Shown: positions 7,594 to 12,820 of the stretch, in pieces
How the letters are laid out: each line of letters starts with the position of its first letter
How positions within the stretch are numbered: the first letter of the stretch is position 1
DNA from: JAZKFT01 sp043760535
GTDB lineage: Bacteria; Bacteroidota; Bacteroidia; Chitinophagales; Chitinophagaceae
Reading direction: 5' to 3'
Length of the DNA: 15,781 nt
Assembly: GCA_043760535.1 (NCBI GenBank)
Contig: JAYUOV010000115.1
Span: 1 to 15,781, forward strand
Position numbers and translations under genes: made by a program
The notes under the pieces: model-generated
What the model was told of the DNA's origin: nothing
The model's database searches: none
The model's input: only the letters and a program-made list of their open reading frames with translations

Positions 7594-7857
7594 TTACTTT
7601 ACAGCAGTTACAGCATTCACTCTTTTAGCAAGTTTGCTCTTAAGGTTAGCTGCTTTGTTCTTATGAATAACACCACGTTTTGCAAGCTTATCAATCATAC
7701 TTGCCACGTTGGGCATTGCGGTTGCAGCTTCGCCTTCACCTTTAAGTGCTTTCAGGTCACGGATGGCATTACGTGTAGTTTTGCCATAGTAACGGTTACG
7801 GTCGCGACGTTTAGTAGCCTGACGAACATCTTTTTTGGTAGCTTTATGATTAGCCAT
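7594..7857 (-). CDS. rpsT: 30S ribosomal protein S20
   Basis: This 87-residue, very basic protein is ribosomal protein S20, which binds the 5' domain and helix 44 region of 16S rRNA in the small subunit. It starts MANHKATKKDVRQ and contains KRRDRNRYYGKTTRNAIRDL (16-35). It ends with the helical IDKLAKRGVIHKNKAANLKS segment, all diagnostic of S20 and of normal length. It is a single-gene transcription unit with the best promoter in the window upstream and a strong terminator downstream. Confidence 0.98.
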   Translation of the reverse strand: MANHKATKKDVRQATKRRDRNRYYGKTTRNAIRDLKALKGEGEAATAMPNVASMIDKLAKRGVIHKNKAANLKSKLAKRVNAVTAVK

Positions 7858-7899
7858 GAATCGAAATTTTTCCTTCTATACTCCCCAAAATTGGGACGG

Positions 7900-7931
7900 C
7901 AAAAGTAACGGTGGGCAATTTAAAAACCAAA
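7900..7931 (-). promoter_or_regulatory. Bacteroidota-type promoter of rpsT
   Basis: On the minus strand TTTG (7931-7928), a 20-nt spacer and TACTTTTG (7907-7900) match the Bacteroidota housekeeping sigma consensus of -33 TTTG and -7 TAnnTTTG. Transcription should begin a few bases downstream, giving a leader of about 35-40 nt before the ATG at 7857. The site overlaps the first codons of a longer PqiA frame, which argues against the upstream start of that gene. Confidence 0.8.
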
Positions 7932-7988
7932 TTTTTTTCAAACCTATTTTCGCATCCGTTACAAGCCTGTAAACGCTACATTTATTTC

Positions 7989-8495
7989 ATGAAAAATAAT
8001 CTTCGCTATAGCTTGCTGATACTGCATATCTGCTCTATTGTTTTAATGTTTTTTGGTTGGGTGTTACCCATTATCAGCATGGATATTTTTGCCGAAATAC
8101 CCATTTTTGGAAAATATTATTTTCTACAGGATACACGAAGCGTATTTGGAACACTTGAAAAACTATTTGAAAATGGCAACTGGTTTCCGGCATTGTTAAT
8201 CCTACTATTTGGCATAATTGTACCTTTAACCAAAACAATTTGTATTTTTTTTATCCTGTTTTCAAACAAGGTTTCGGCCAAAATGAAACAGTTTATAGCT
8301 TCAATCAGCAAATGGGCCATGGCCGATGTTTTTGCAATGGGCATACTCATTGCTTTTCTTGCTGCCAATAGCCTTGGGCAAACGCAGGCTAACTTTCATG
8401 CCGGATTTTATTGCTTTGCTACTTACTGCATTATCAGCATATTCATTTCGCAAATGGTTTTAAAAAAGGAACCTCTTCAGCAGCAGAACTATTAA
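7989..8495 (+). CDS. PqiA-family integral membrane protein, single module
   Basis: With the ATG at 7989 the protein has 168 residues and about four membrane helices. The segment ALLILLFGIIVPLTKTICIF and the later KWAMADVFAMGILIAFLAA match the PqiA (paraquat-inducible protein A) pattern around its conserved MxDVF motif. Enteric PqiA carries two such modules and works with the MCE protein PqiB and lipoprotein PqiC in intermembrane lipid transport. This copy has one module, no zinc-ribbon cysteine pair and no MCE neighbour. The frame is open upstream to 7911, but that extension crosses the rpsT promoter and adds a non-membrane leader, so I chose the internal ATG. It converges on the GNAT gene with 4 bp between stops. 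Family fairly sure, function unknown. Confidence 0.75.
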   Translation: MKNNLRYSLLILHICSIVLMFFGWVLPIISMDIFAEIPIFGKYYFLQDTRSVFGTLEKLFENGNWFPALLILLFGIIVPLTKTICIFFILFSNKVSAKMKQFIASISKWAMADVFAMGILIAFLAANSLGQTQANFHAGFYCFATYCIISIFISQMVLKKEPLQQQNY

Positions 8496-8499
8496 GCCG

Positions 8500-9018
8500 T
8501 TATTGGTTATCCAAAAAAAATGGATTCAGTATTTCATACTTATTCATCACCGTACCTTCTTCATTAAAATCTTCTATCTGTGTAAAACCACATTTGATTA
8601 AAATTTTTTGCGAAGCAATATTTTCAGGAAAAGTGGTGGCAATAATGCGGCATAGTTTTAAGTGCTTAAAGCCATAATCAACGCCGGCCTGTGTAAATTC
8701 GGTGCCATAACCCAAACCCCAGTGATGTTTCAGTAACGAATAACCAAGGTGTACTTCATCGCTTCCGGGTAATGTAAAAAGGCAGAAAAAACCGACAAAA
8801 TCTTCGTTACCTTTTGTTTCTACCACCCAACCGCCTAGGCCATTTTTACTTGTTTCATTTATTTCAATGGCTTCACGTAGCTTTTCGTCAGACTCTTCTC
8901 TTGTTCTGGGAGGGCGTATAAAAAGCACAATGTCCGGGTCGGAATTGAGGGTGTAAAAATTATCTGCATCAGCAAAATAGAGTTGGCCTACTGTAAGTCT
9001 TTTAGTTTCAAAAATCAT
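8500..9018 (-). CDS. GNAT N-acetyltransferase, RimJ/RimL type
   Basis: The 172-residue protein is a GCN5-related N-acetyltransferase of the RimJ/RimL-like subgroup, using acetyl-CoA to acetylate an amine. It starts with the characteristic ETKRLTVGQL strand (4-13). The acetyl-CoA pyrophosphate-binding loop is HHWGLGYGTEFTQAGVDYGF (98-117), preceded by the VHLGYSLL strand, and the end motif is ATTFPENIASQKILIKCGF (127-145). The length is complete. These proteins acetylate ribosomal protein N-termini, amino acids, antibiotics or other amines, and the target cannot be read from sequence. A TACTTTTG box lies 20 bases before the start, so it is probably transcribed separately from prfC. Confidence 0.88.
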   Translation of the reverse strand: MIFETKRLTVGQLYFADADNFYTLNSDPDIVLFIRPPRTREESDEKLREAIEINETSKNGLGGWVVETKGNEDFVGFFCLFTLPGSDEVHLGYSLLKHHWGLGYGTEFTQAGVDYGFKHLKLCRIIATTFPENIASQKILIKCGFTQIEDFNEEGTVMNKYEILNPFFLDNQ

Positions 9019-9037
9019 CTATAAAGCCCTTTTTATA

Positions 9038-9045
9038 CAAAAGTA
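9038..9045 (-). promoter_or_regulatory. Probable -7 box for the GNAT gene
   Basis: TACTTTTG on the minus strand, 20 bases upstream of the ATG, matches the Bacteroidota -7 consensus TAnnTTTG. No TTTG lies at the ideal distance upstream, so only the -7 half is supported. Confidence 0.5.
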
Positions 9046-9098
9046 AAATACCTTTCTACTAAAAATAGCTGCAACAACCAAACCAATCCCCAAACCCC

Positions 9099-9119
9099 AA
9101 TTACCAATTACCAATTACC
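9099..9119. repeat. AATTACC triplicate tandem repeat
   Basis: Three perfect 7-bp units of AATTACC lie in the 116-bp spacer between the prfC stop and the GNAT start. The copies are too few and simple to assign a function. Confidence 0.85.
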
Positions 9120-9134
9120 CAATCCCTAACCTCC

Positions 9135-10721
9135 TTACTTATTCACCTCATTGGTAAAATGAAATTCTATATCCGGATTGTTATTCCGCTCCGTGTTTAA
9201 AAACCATTCGCTTTGAGCCAAGTATATCAGGTAGCCATCTTTATCTAGCCCCACATTGGCTTGCTTAAATCGGATAAATTCATTGAGTTTATTATCGTCT
9301 TTACTTGTTATCCAGCAGGCTTTGTAAAAGGGCAGGGTATTAAACTGTACACTTGCACCATACTCCTGTAGCAAACGATATTGAATTACTTCAAACTGCA
9401 GTTCGCCTACACAACCAATGATTTTTTTATTACCACCATGCTGTGTAAAAAGCTGGGCAACGCCTTCATCGGTTAATTGTAACAGCCCCTTTTCCAACTG
9501 CTTGGTTTTCATTGGGTCTTTATTCACCACTTCTTTAAATATCTCCGGCGAAAAGGTGGGAATACCGGTGTAAAAAAACTTCTCTCCTTCCGTCATGGTA
9601 TCGCCAATTTTAAAATTGCCGGTATCAAACAAACCCACCACATCACCCGGAAAGGCTTCTTGCACAACCTCCTTTTCTCTGGCTAAAAAGGAATAGGGAT
9701 TGCTGAAACGCATATCCTTTTCCAGCCTTACGTGGCGGTAATATTTGTTGCGTTCAAAACGGCCGCTGCACACCCTTAAAAAGGCAATCCTGTCCCGGTG
9801 TTTGGGATCCAGATTGGCGTGAATTTTAAAAACGAATCCGCTGAATTTAAGTTCGTCAGGTTTTACTTCCCGTAGGGTTGTTTGCCTGCTTTGCGGCTCA
9901 GGACCTATGTTTACAAAAATGTCTAACAGCTCTTTTACCCCAAAATTATTTACAGCACTGCCGAAAAAAACCGGGGCTATTTTACCACTACGATACTCCT
10001 CTGTTTTTAATTCGCCATACACCCCGTCAATCAATTCTACATCTTCTCTTAGTATGGCAGCATCCCTTTCTCCCGTTTTTTGATCCAACACAGGGCTGCT
10101 TAAATCCTCTATAGAAACCACATCTTCATCATTGGCTTTAGTACCTGCAGTAAATAAAACCAGGTTTTTTTCGCTGAGGTTATAAACTCCTTTAAAATCT
10201 TTGCCGCTATTAATGGGCCATGTCATTGGGTGCAGGCTTATGTGCAGTTCATTTTCTATCTCCTCCAGTAAATCAAAACGGTTTTTACCGTCCCGGTCCA
10301 TTTTATTAATGAAAACAATTACCGGCGTATCCCGCATCCGGCAAACCTCCATAAGCCGGCGGGTTTGCGGCTCCACGCCATTTACGCTATCTATTACCAG
10401 TACCACACTATCCACAGCTGTAAGTGTACGGTAGGTATCTTCAGCAAAGTCTTTGTGGCCGGGCGTATCTAGCAGGTTTATCAGTTTACCCTTGTACTCA
10501 AAAGTCATTACAGAAGTGGCCACAGAGATACCACGTTGGCGTTCTATTTCCATAAAATCGCTGGTGGCATGCTTCTTTATTTTATTGCTTTTTACAGCGC
10601 CAGCAGTTTGTATAGCTCCGCCAAACAAAAGGAACTTCTCGGTTAGAGTCGTCTTACCCGCATCGGGGTGACTAATAATGGCAAACGATTTTCGCTTCTC
10701 AATTTCTGCTGCGTATTTCAT
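9135..10721 (-). CDS. prfC: Peptide chain release factor 3
   Basis: RF3 is a translational GTPase that ejects RF1/RF2 from the ribosome after peptide release and contributes to post-peptidyl-transfer quality control. The 528-residue length is standard. The GTPase domain shows G1 SHPDAGKTT (17-25), G2 RGIS (63-66), G3 DTPGH (85-89) and G4 NKMD (139-142), with the MEIERQRGISVATSVM switch typical of RF3 rather than EF-G. Domains II and III follow from about 290 with FVFKIHANLDPKHRDRIAF and GCVGELQFEVIQYRL. The ATG at 10721 gives the usual MKYAAEIEKRKSFAIISHPD start. It is preceded by an unusual leader of palindromes and direct repeats, suggesting leader-based or operator control, which is inference. 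Confidence 0.97.
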   Translation of the reverse strand: MKYAAEIEKRKSFAIISHPDAGKTTLTEKFLLFGGAIQTAGAVKSNKIKKHATSDFMEIERQRGISVATSVMTFEYKGKLINLLDTPGHKDFAEDTYRTLTAVDSVVLVIDSVNGVEPQTRRLMEVCRMRDTPVIVFINKMDRDGKNRFDLLEEIENELHISLHPMTWPINSGKDFKGVYNLSEKNLVLFTAGTKANDEDVVSIEDLSSPVLDQKTGERDAAILREDVELIDGVYGELKTEEYRSGKIAPVFFGSAVNNFGVKELLDIFVNIGPEPQSRQTTLREVKPDELKFSGFVFKIHANLDPKHRDRIAFLRVCSGRFERNKYYRHVRLEKDMRFSNPYSFLAREKEVVQEAFPGDVVGLFDTGNFKIGDTMTEGEKFFYTGIPTFSPEIFKEVVNKDPMKTKQLEKGLLQLTDEGVAQLFTQHGGNKKIIGCVGELQFEVIQYRLLQEYGASVQFNTLPFYKACWITSKDDNKLNEFIRFKQANVGLDKDGYLIYLAQSEWFLNTERNNNPDIEFHFTNEVNK

Positions 10722-10771
10722 AATCTGGTCTCAATAATTCAGTAGTGTATAATGTTGTCTTGGGTTTGTTG

Positions 10772-10785
10772 CCAATGATCATTGG
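10772..10785. promoter_or_regulatory. Perfect 14-bp palindrome in the prfC leader
   Basis: CCAATGATCATTGG is a perfect 14-bp palindrome 51 bases before the prfC ATG. Its CCA...TGG ends are repeated in the two copies of CCATAATAATTGG just upstream of it, making three related elements. It could be a dimeric-regulator operator or a short leader hairpin. Confidence 0.5.
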
Positions 10786-10794
10786 TCATATATT

Positions 10795-10835
10795 TTACCA
10801 TAATAATTGGCTATAAATTACCATAATAATTGGCT
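10795..10835. repeat. Two 18-bp direct repeats in the prfC leader
   Basis: TTACCATAATAATTGGCT occurs at 10795-10812 and 10818-10835, separated by ATAAA (period 23). The adjacent palindrome at 10772-10785 looks like a degenerate third copy (CATTGGTCATATATTTTA against AATTGGCTATAAATTA). The array lies between the probable prfC -7 box and the gene, hence in the 5' leader if that promoter is real. Confidence 0.9.
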
Positions 10836-10845
10836 TTGAAGGCGA

Positions 10846-10853
10846 CAAAGGTA
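10846..10853 (-). promoter_or_regulatory. Probable -7 box for prfC
   Basis: TACCTTTG on the minus strand matches TAnnTTTG and lies ten bases past the DUF2809 stop codon. It would give a leader of about 120 nt containing the repeat array. No good TTTG is present at the -33 position, so support is partial. Confidence 0.4.
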
Positions 10854-10863
10854 AGGGTAGCAG

Positions 10864-11247
10864 CTACTTAGCAGCCATACGGTTTTTACTTAATCGCTCT
10901 GCCAACAACACAAAGATGATGCCTACTGTGTAAGCAAGAATATCGACCCAACTAAAAAAATTACCAATAACCACATTGGCTAGTTTGGAATGCTCTAGGC
11001 CAAGCAGTTTTACCAGGTTATAATACTGCATGGTTTCTACTAAAAACGAAAATGCCAGTACAAAGAGGGCAATGGTTAGTACCGGCCCTTTTACAAAGCT
11101 GCAAACAAAGCAGTAGATTAAAATTACCACTAACACATCGCCAATATATGGCCGCACAAACCGGTCGTGTACGTATAAGGCTATCAGCACTTCTATCAAA
11201 AAAAGAAAGCAGGTAAGGAAAAAATACTTTTTGCTGAATCTAAACAC
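10864..11247 (-). CDS. DUF2809-family integral membrane protein
   Basis: This small membrane protein resembles the DUF2809 family: a basic N-terminus (FRFSKKYF), then LFLIEVLIALYVHDRFVRPYIGDVLVV, where the RPYxGDxLVV block is the recognisable part, followed by three more hydrophobic helices and a basic end. No function is established for the family. I see about four membrane segments. The frame extends upstream to a GTG at 11286, but that codon lies inside the stem of the sdhB terminator. The next plausible start is GTG at 11247, giving 127 residues that begin at the conserved FRFSKKY region. There is no ATG near the N-terminus, so the start is uncertain. It lies 82 bp after sdhB but behind a terminator, so it is probably not part of that operon. 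Confidence 0.7.
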   Translation of the reverse strand: MFRFSKKYFFLTCFLFLIEVLIALYVHDRFVRPYIGDVLVVILIYCFVCSFVKGPVLTIALFVLAFSFLVETMQYYNLVKLLGLEHSKLANVVIGNFFSWVDILAYTVGIIFVLLAERLSKNRMAAK

Positions 11248-11270
11248 GGTTTGGGTTTGGCGCTTATAAC

Positions 11271-11307
11271 AAAATAATAAAGCCACCCAAATAAATCAGG
11301 TGGCTTT
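11271..11307 (-). terminator. Terminator of the sdh cluster
   Basis: AAAGCCACC (11279-11287) pairs with GGTGGCTTT (11299-11307) around an 11-nt loop, 22 bases past the sdhB stop. On the minus strand it is followed by ATTATTTT. It marks the end of the sdh transcription unit and overlaps the upstream part of the DUF2809 open frame. Confidence 0.8.
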
Positions 11308-11329
11308 AAAATATATCATTGGTTTTAAA

Positions 11330-12079
11330 TTAATTCTGGCTATTAAGGCTTGCCATCAGGTATTCGCTGTTCATACGTGCAATATTAGTTAGCGAAATGC
11401 CTTTGGGGCAAACAGCTTCGCAAGCCCCGGTATTGGTACAAGCTCCAAAACCTTCCTTATCCATTTGAGCTACCATGTTGGTAACACGGCTGATACGCTC
11501 CGGCAAACCTTGTGGTAATAATGATAACTGAGAAATTTTAGCTGAAGTGAATAGACTGGCACTGCTGTTTTTGCAAGCCGCAACACAAGCACCGCACCCA
11601 ATACATGCTGCTGCCATAAATGCTGCATCTGCATCGTCTTTATTTATTGGCAATGCGTTTGCATCTACTGCATTACCTGTATTTACGCTGATAAAACCAC
11701 CTGCCTGTATAATTCGGTCAAAGGCACCCCGATCTACCATTAAATCTTTAATTACCGGGAAAGCTTTGGCTCTCCACGGTTCTACTACAATTGTATCGCC
11801 ATCACTAAAAGCCCGCATGTGCAGTTGGCAAGTTGTATTTTGCTTCCAGGGCCCATGTGGTTTACCATTTATGTACATGCTACACATACCGCAAATACCT
11901 TCTCTACAATCGTGGTCGAAGGCAATAGGGTCTTTTCCTTCGCTAATGAGCCTTTCGTTTAGCACATCAAACATTTCCAAAAAACTCATTTCGGAAGAGA
12001 TGCCATCCACTTTGAAAGTATCAAAGTTGCCAGCTGTGCGGTTGTTTTTTTGGCGCCAAACTTTTAAGTTAAGGCTCAT
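11330..12079 (-). CDS. sdhB: Succinate dehydrogenase/fumarate reductase iron-sulfur subunit
   Basis: SdhB carries electrons from the flavin of SdhA to quinone through three iron-sulfur clusters on the cytoplasmic face of the inner membrane. With the ATG at 12079 it has 249 residues. The [2Fe-2S] ligands are C58, C63, C66 (CREGICGMC) and C84. The second domain has CIGCGACVAACK (159-170) and CTNTGACEAVCPKG (214-227). By family rule C159, C162, C165 and C224 hold [4Fe-4S], and C169, C214 and C220 hold [3Fe-4S]. The frame extends to 12163, but the extra 28 residues are translated from repeat-rich spacer, so I chose the ATG before SLNLKVWRQ; the ATG at 12094 is possible. It is separated from sdhA by 739 bp and an unrelated gene, which is unusual. 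Confidence 0.95.
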   Translation of the reverse strand: MSLNLKVWRQKNNRTAGNFDTFKVDGISSEMSFLEMFDVLNERLISEGKDPIAFDHDCREGICGMCSMYINGKPHGPWKQNTTCQLHMRAFSDGDTIVVEPWRAKAFPVIKDLMVDRGAFDRIIQAGGFISVNTGNAVDANALPINKDDADAAFMAAACIGCGACVAACKNSSASLFTSAKISQLSLLPQGLPERISRVTNMVAQMDKEGFGACTNTGACEAVCPKGISLTNIARMNSEYLMASLNSQN

Positions 12080-12106
12080 TGTGTTGTGCTCCATGGTGCT
12101 GTAATG

Positions 12107-12139
12107 TGTAAATGTGATAAGTGTGGAAATGTGGAAATT
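12107..12139. repeat. AAATGTGG-type low-complexity spacer repeat, copy 1
   Basis: The stretch contains AATGTGTAAATGTGATAAGT and then TGTGGAAATGTGG (12122-12134). The reverse complement of the latter 13-mer occurs at 12788-12800. It lies just upstream of sdhB. Confidence 0.75.
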
Positions 12140-12206
12140 AACCACACAACCATTCGTAACCACTTACTTTTAAAAATTATATTTAATAACCAAATGATTT
12201 CATCCA

Positions 12207-12632
12207 TTATATCGTCGCCATCAATGTCTTCAATTTAAAACTGGGAAAAGCCGTTGCAGATATTAGTCCCAATAAAACTGCTCCGCCAAATACACCCTTG
12301 CTTGAAATTATTATTTTAGAAATGATTCTGATTAATTCCTCAACTAAAAATTTTAAAGAACTATTTGTTGGATAATTTTCACTTCGTTCACAAATTAAAA
12401 GCCAATATAAAGTTTCATTAGCCTCTTTGATTGCAATTTTTATTTTATGGACAAAATCGGCTTTACTCTCTGCATGTTGTGCTTCAAAAACATTAGCACC
12501 AATTGAAGTGCCACTACGTAGCAATTGCTTTGAAATAACATACTTGCGTCTTTCATCTAATAGTTCGCAGTATTTCACTATTTCAACTGAAAAAACTAAT
12601 GACTTCTCTACTATTACATTTTTCTGTTCCAT
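12207..12632 (-). CDS. Four-helix-bundle protein (23S rRNA intervening-sequence-protein family)
   Basis: The 141-residue protein belongs to the four-helix-bundle family first seen in intervening sequences of 23S rRNA, related to the Avd accessory protein of diversity-generating retroelements. Helix 1 is about 5-23 and helix 2 about 25-50, with the signature SGTSIGANVFEAQHAESKADF at 40-60. Helix 3 includes VHKIKIAIKEANETLYWL (61-78) and helix 4 runs about 91-112. Typical members end near residue 115-120. Here about 28 extra residues (GVFGGAVLLGLISATAFPSF and on) form a hydrophobic, non-family tail, perhaps spacer read-through. The gene divides sdhA from sdhB and is flanked by inverted low-complexity repeats. 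Its function is unknown; related proteins bind nucleic acid. A TATCTTTG box lies almost at the ATG. Family call firm. Confidence 0.85.
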   Translation of the reverse strand: MEQKNVIVEKSLVFSVEIVKYCELLDERRKYVISKQLLRSGTSIGANVFEAQHAESKADFVHKIKIAIKEANETLYWLLICERSENYPTNSSLKFLVEELIRIISKIIISSKGVFGGAVLLGLISATAFPSFKLKTLMATI

Positions 12633-12634
12633 GA

Positions 12635-12642
12635 CAAAGATA
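12635..12642 (-). promoter_or_regulatory. Possible -7 box directly before the four-helix-bundle gene
   Basis: TATCTTTG on the minus strand matches TAnnTTTG and ends two bases before the ATG. If used, the transcript would be almost leaderless. No clear -33 TTTG is present, so chance is a real alternative. Confidence 0.35.
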
Positions 12643-12756
12643 TTTGTAGGTGATGAATTCCTAAAAATATAATAGTCAATCCATTGTTTTGATAAAAAAT
12701 AACGAACTGTGGTTTTACGAAGCTATCTCATTCTCACATTTTAATTAATTCAGCAC

Positions 12757-12820
12757 ATTTCCCACACTTCAAAATTTATCACATTTCCCACATTTCCACA
12801 TTTCCCACATTTCTCACATT
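12757..12820. repeat. CCACATTT-type low-complexity spacer repeat, copy 2
   Basis: About seven irregular units of CACATTT(C)CC run through the 186-bp spacer up to the sdhA stop. CCACATTTCCACA (12788-12800) is the reverse complement of 12122-12134, so the four-helix-bundle gene lies between inverted copies. The spacing is irregular and there is no constant repeat with unique spacers. Confidence 0.8.

Noticed and set aside
7911..7988. Longer form of the PqiA-like protein starting at 7911
   Set aside because: The extension overlaps the spacer of a well-formed rpsT promoter and lacks family-like sequence; the ATG at 7989 directly precedes the first membrane helix.
10772..10835. CRISPR array in the prfC leader
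   Set aside because: Only two exact 18-bp repeats with a 5-bp gap and a degenerate third; no spacers of constant length and no cas genes.
12080..12163. N-terminal extension of SdhB by 28 residues
   Set aside because: The extra sequence is a translation of the low-complexity spacer and does not match the family N-terminus, which begins at MSLNLKVWRQ.
12207..12632. Avd accessory protein of a diversity-generating retroelement
   Set aside because: The fold family fits, but no reverse transcriptase, template repeat or variable-repeat target gene is present in the window.
12757..12820. CRISPR or satellite array after sdhA
   Set aside because: Units are short and irregular with no unique spacers; it is simple low-complexity sequence.
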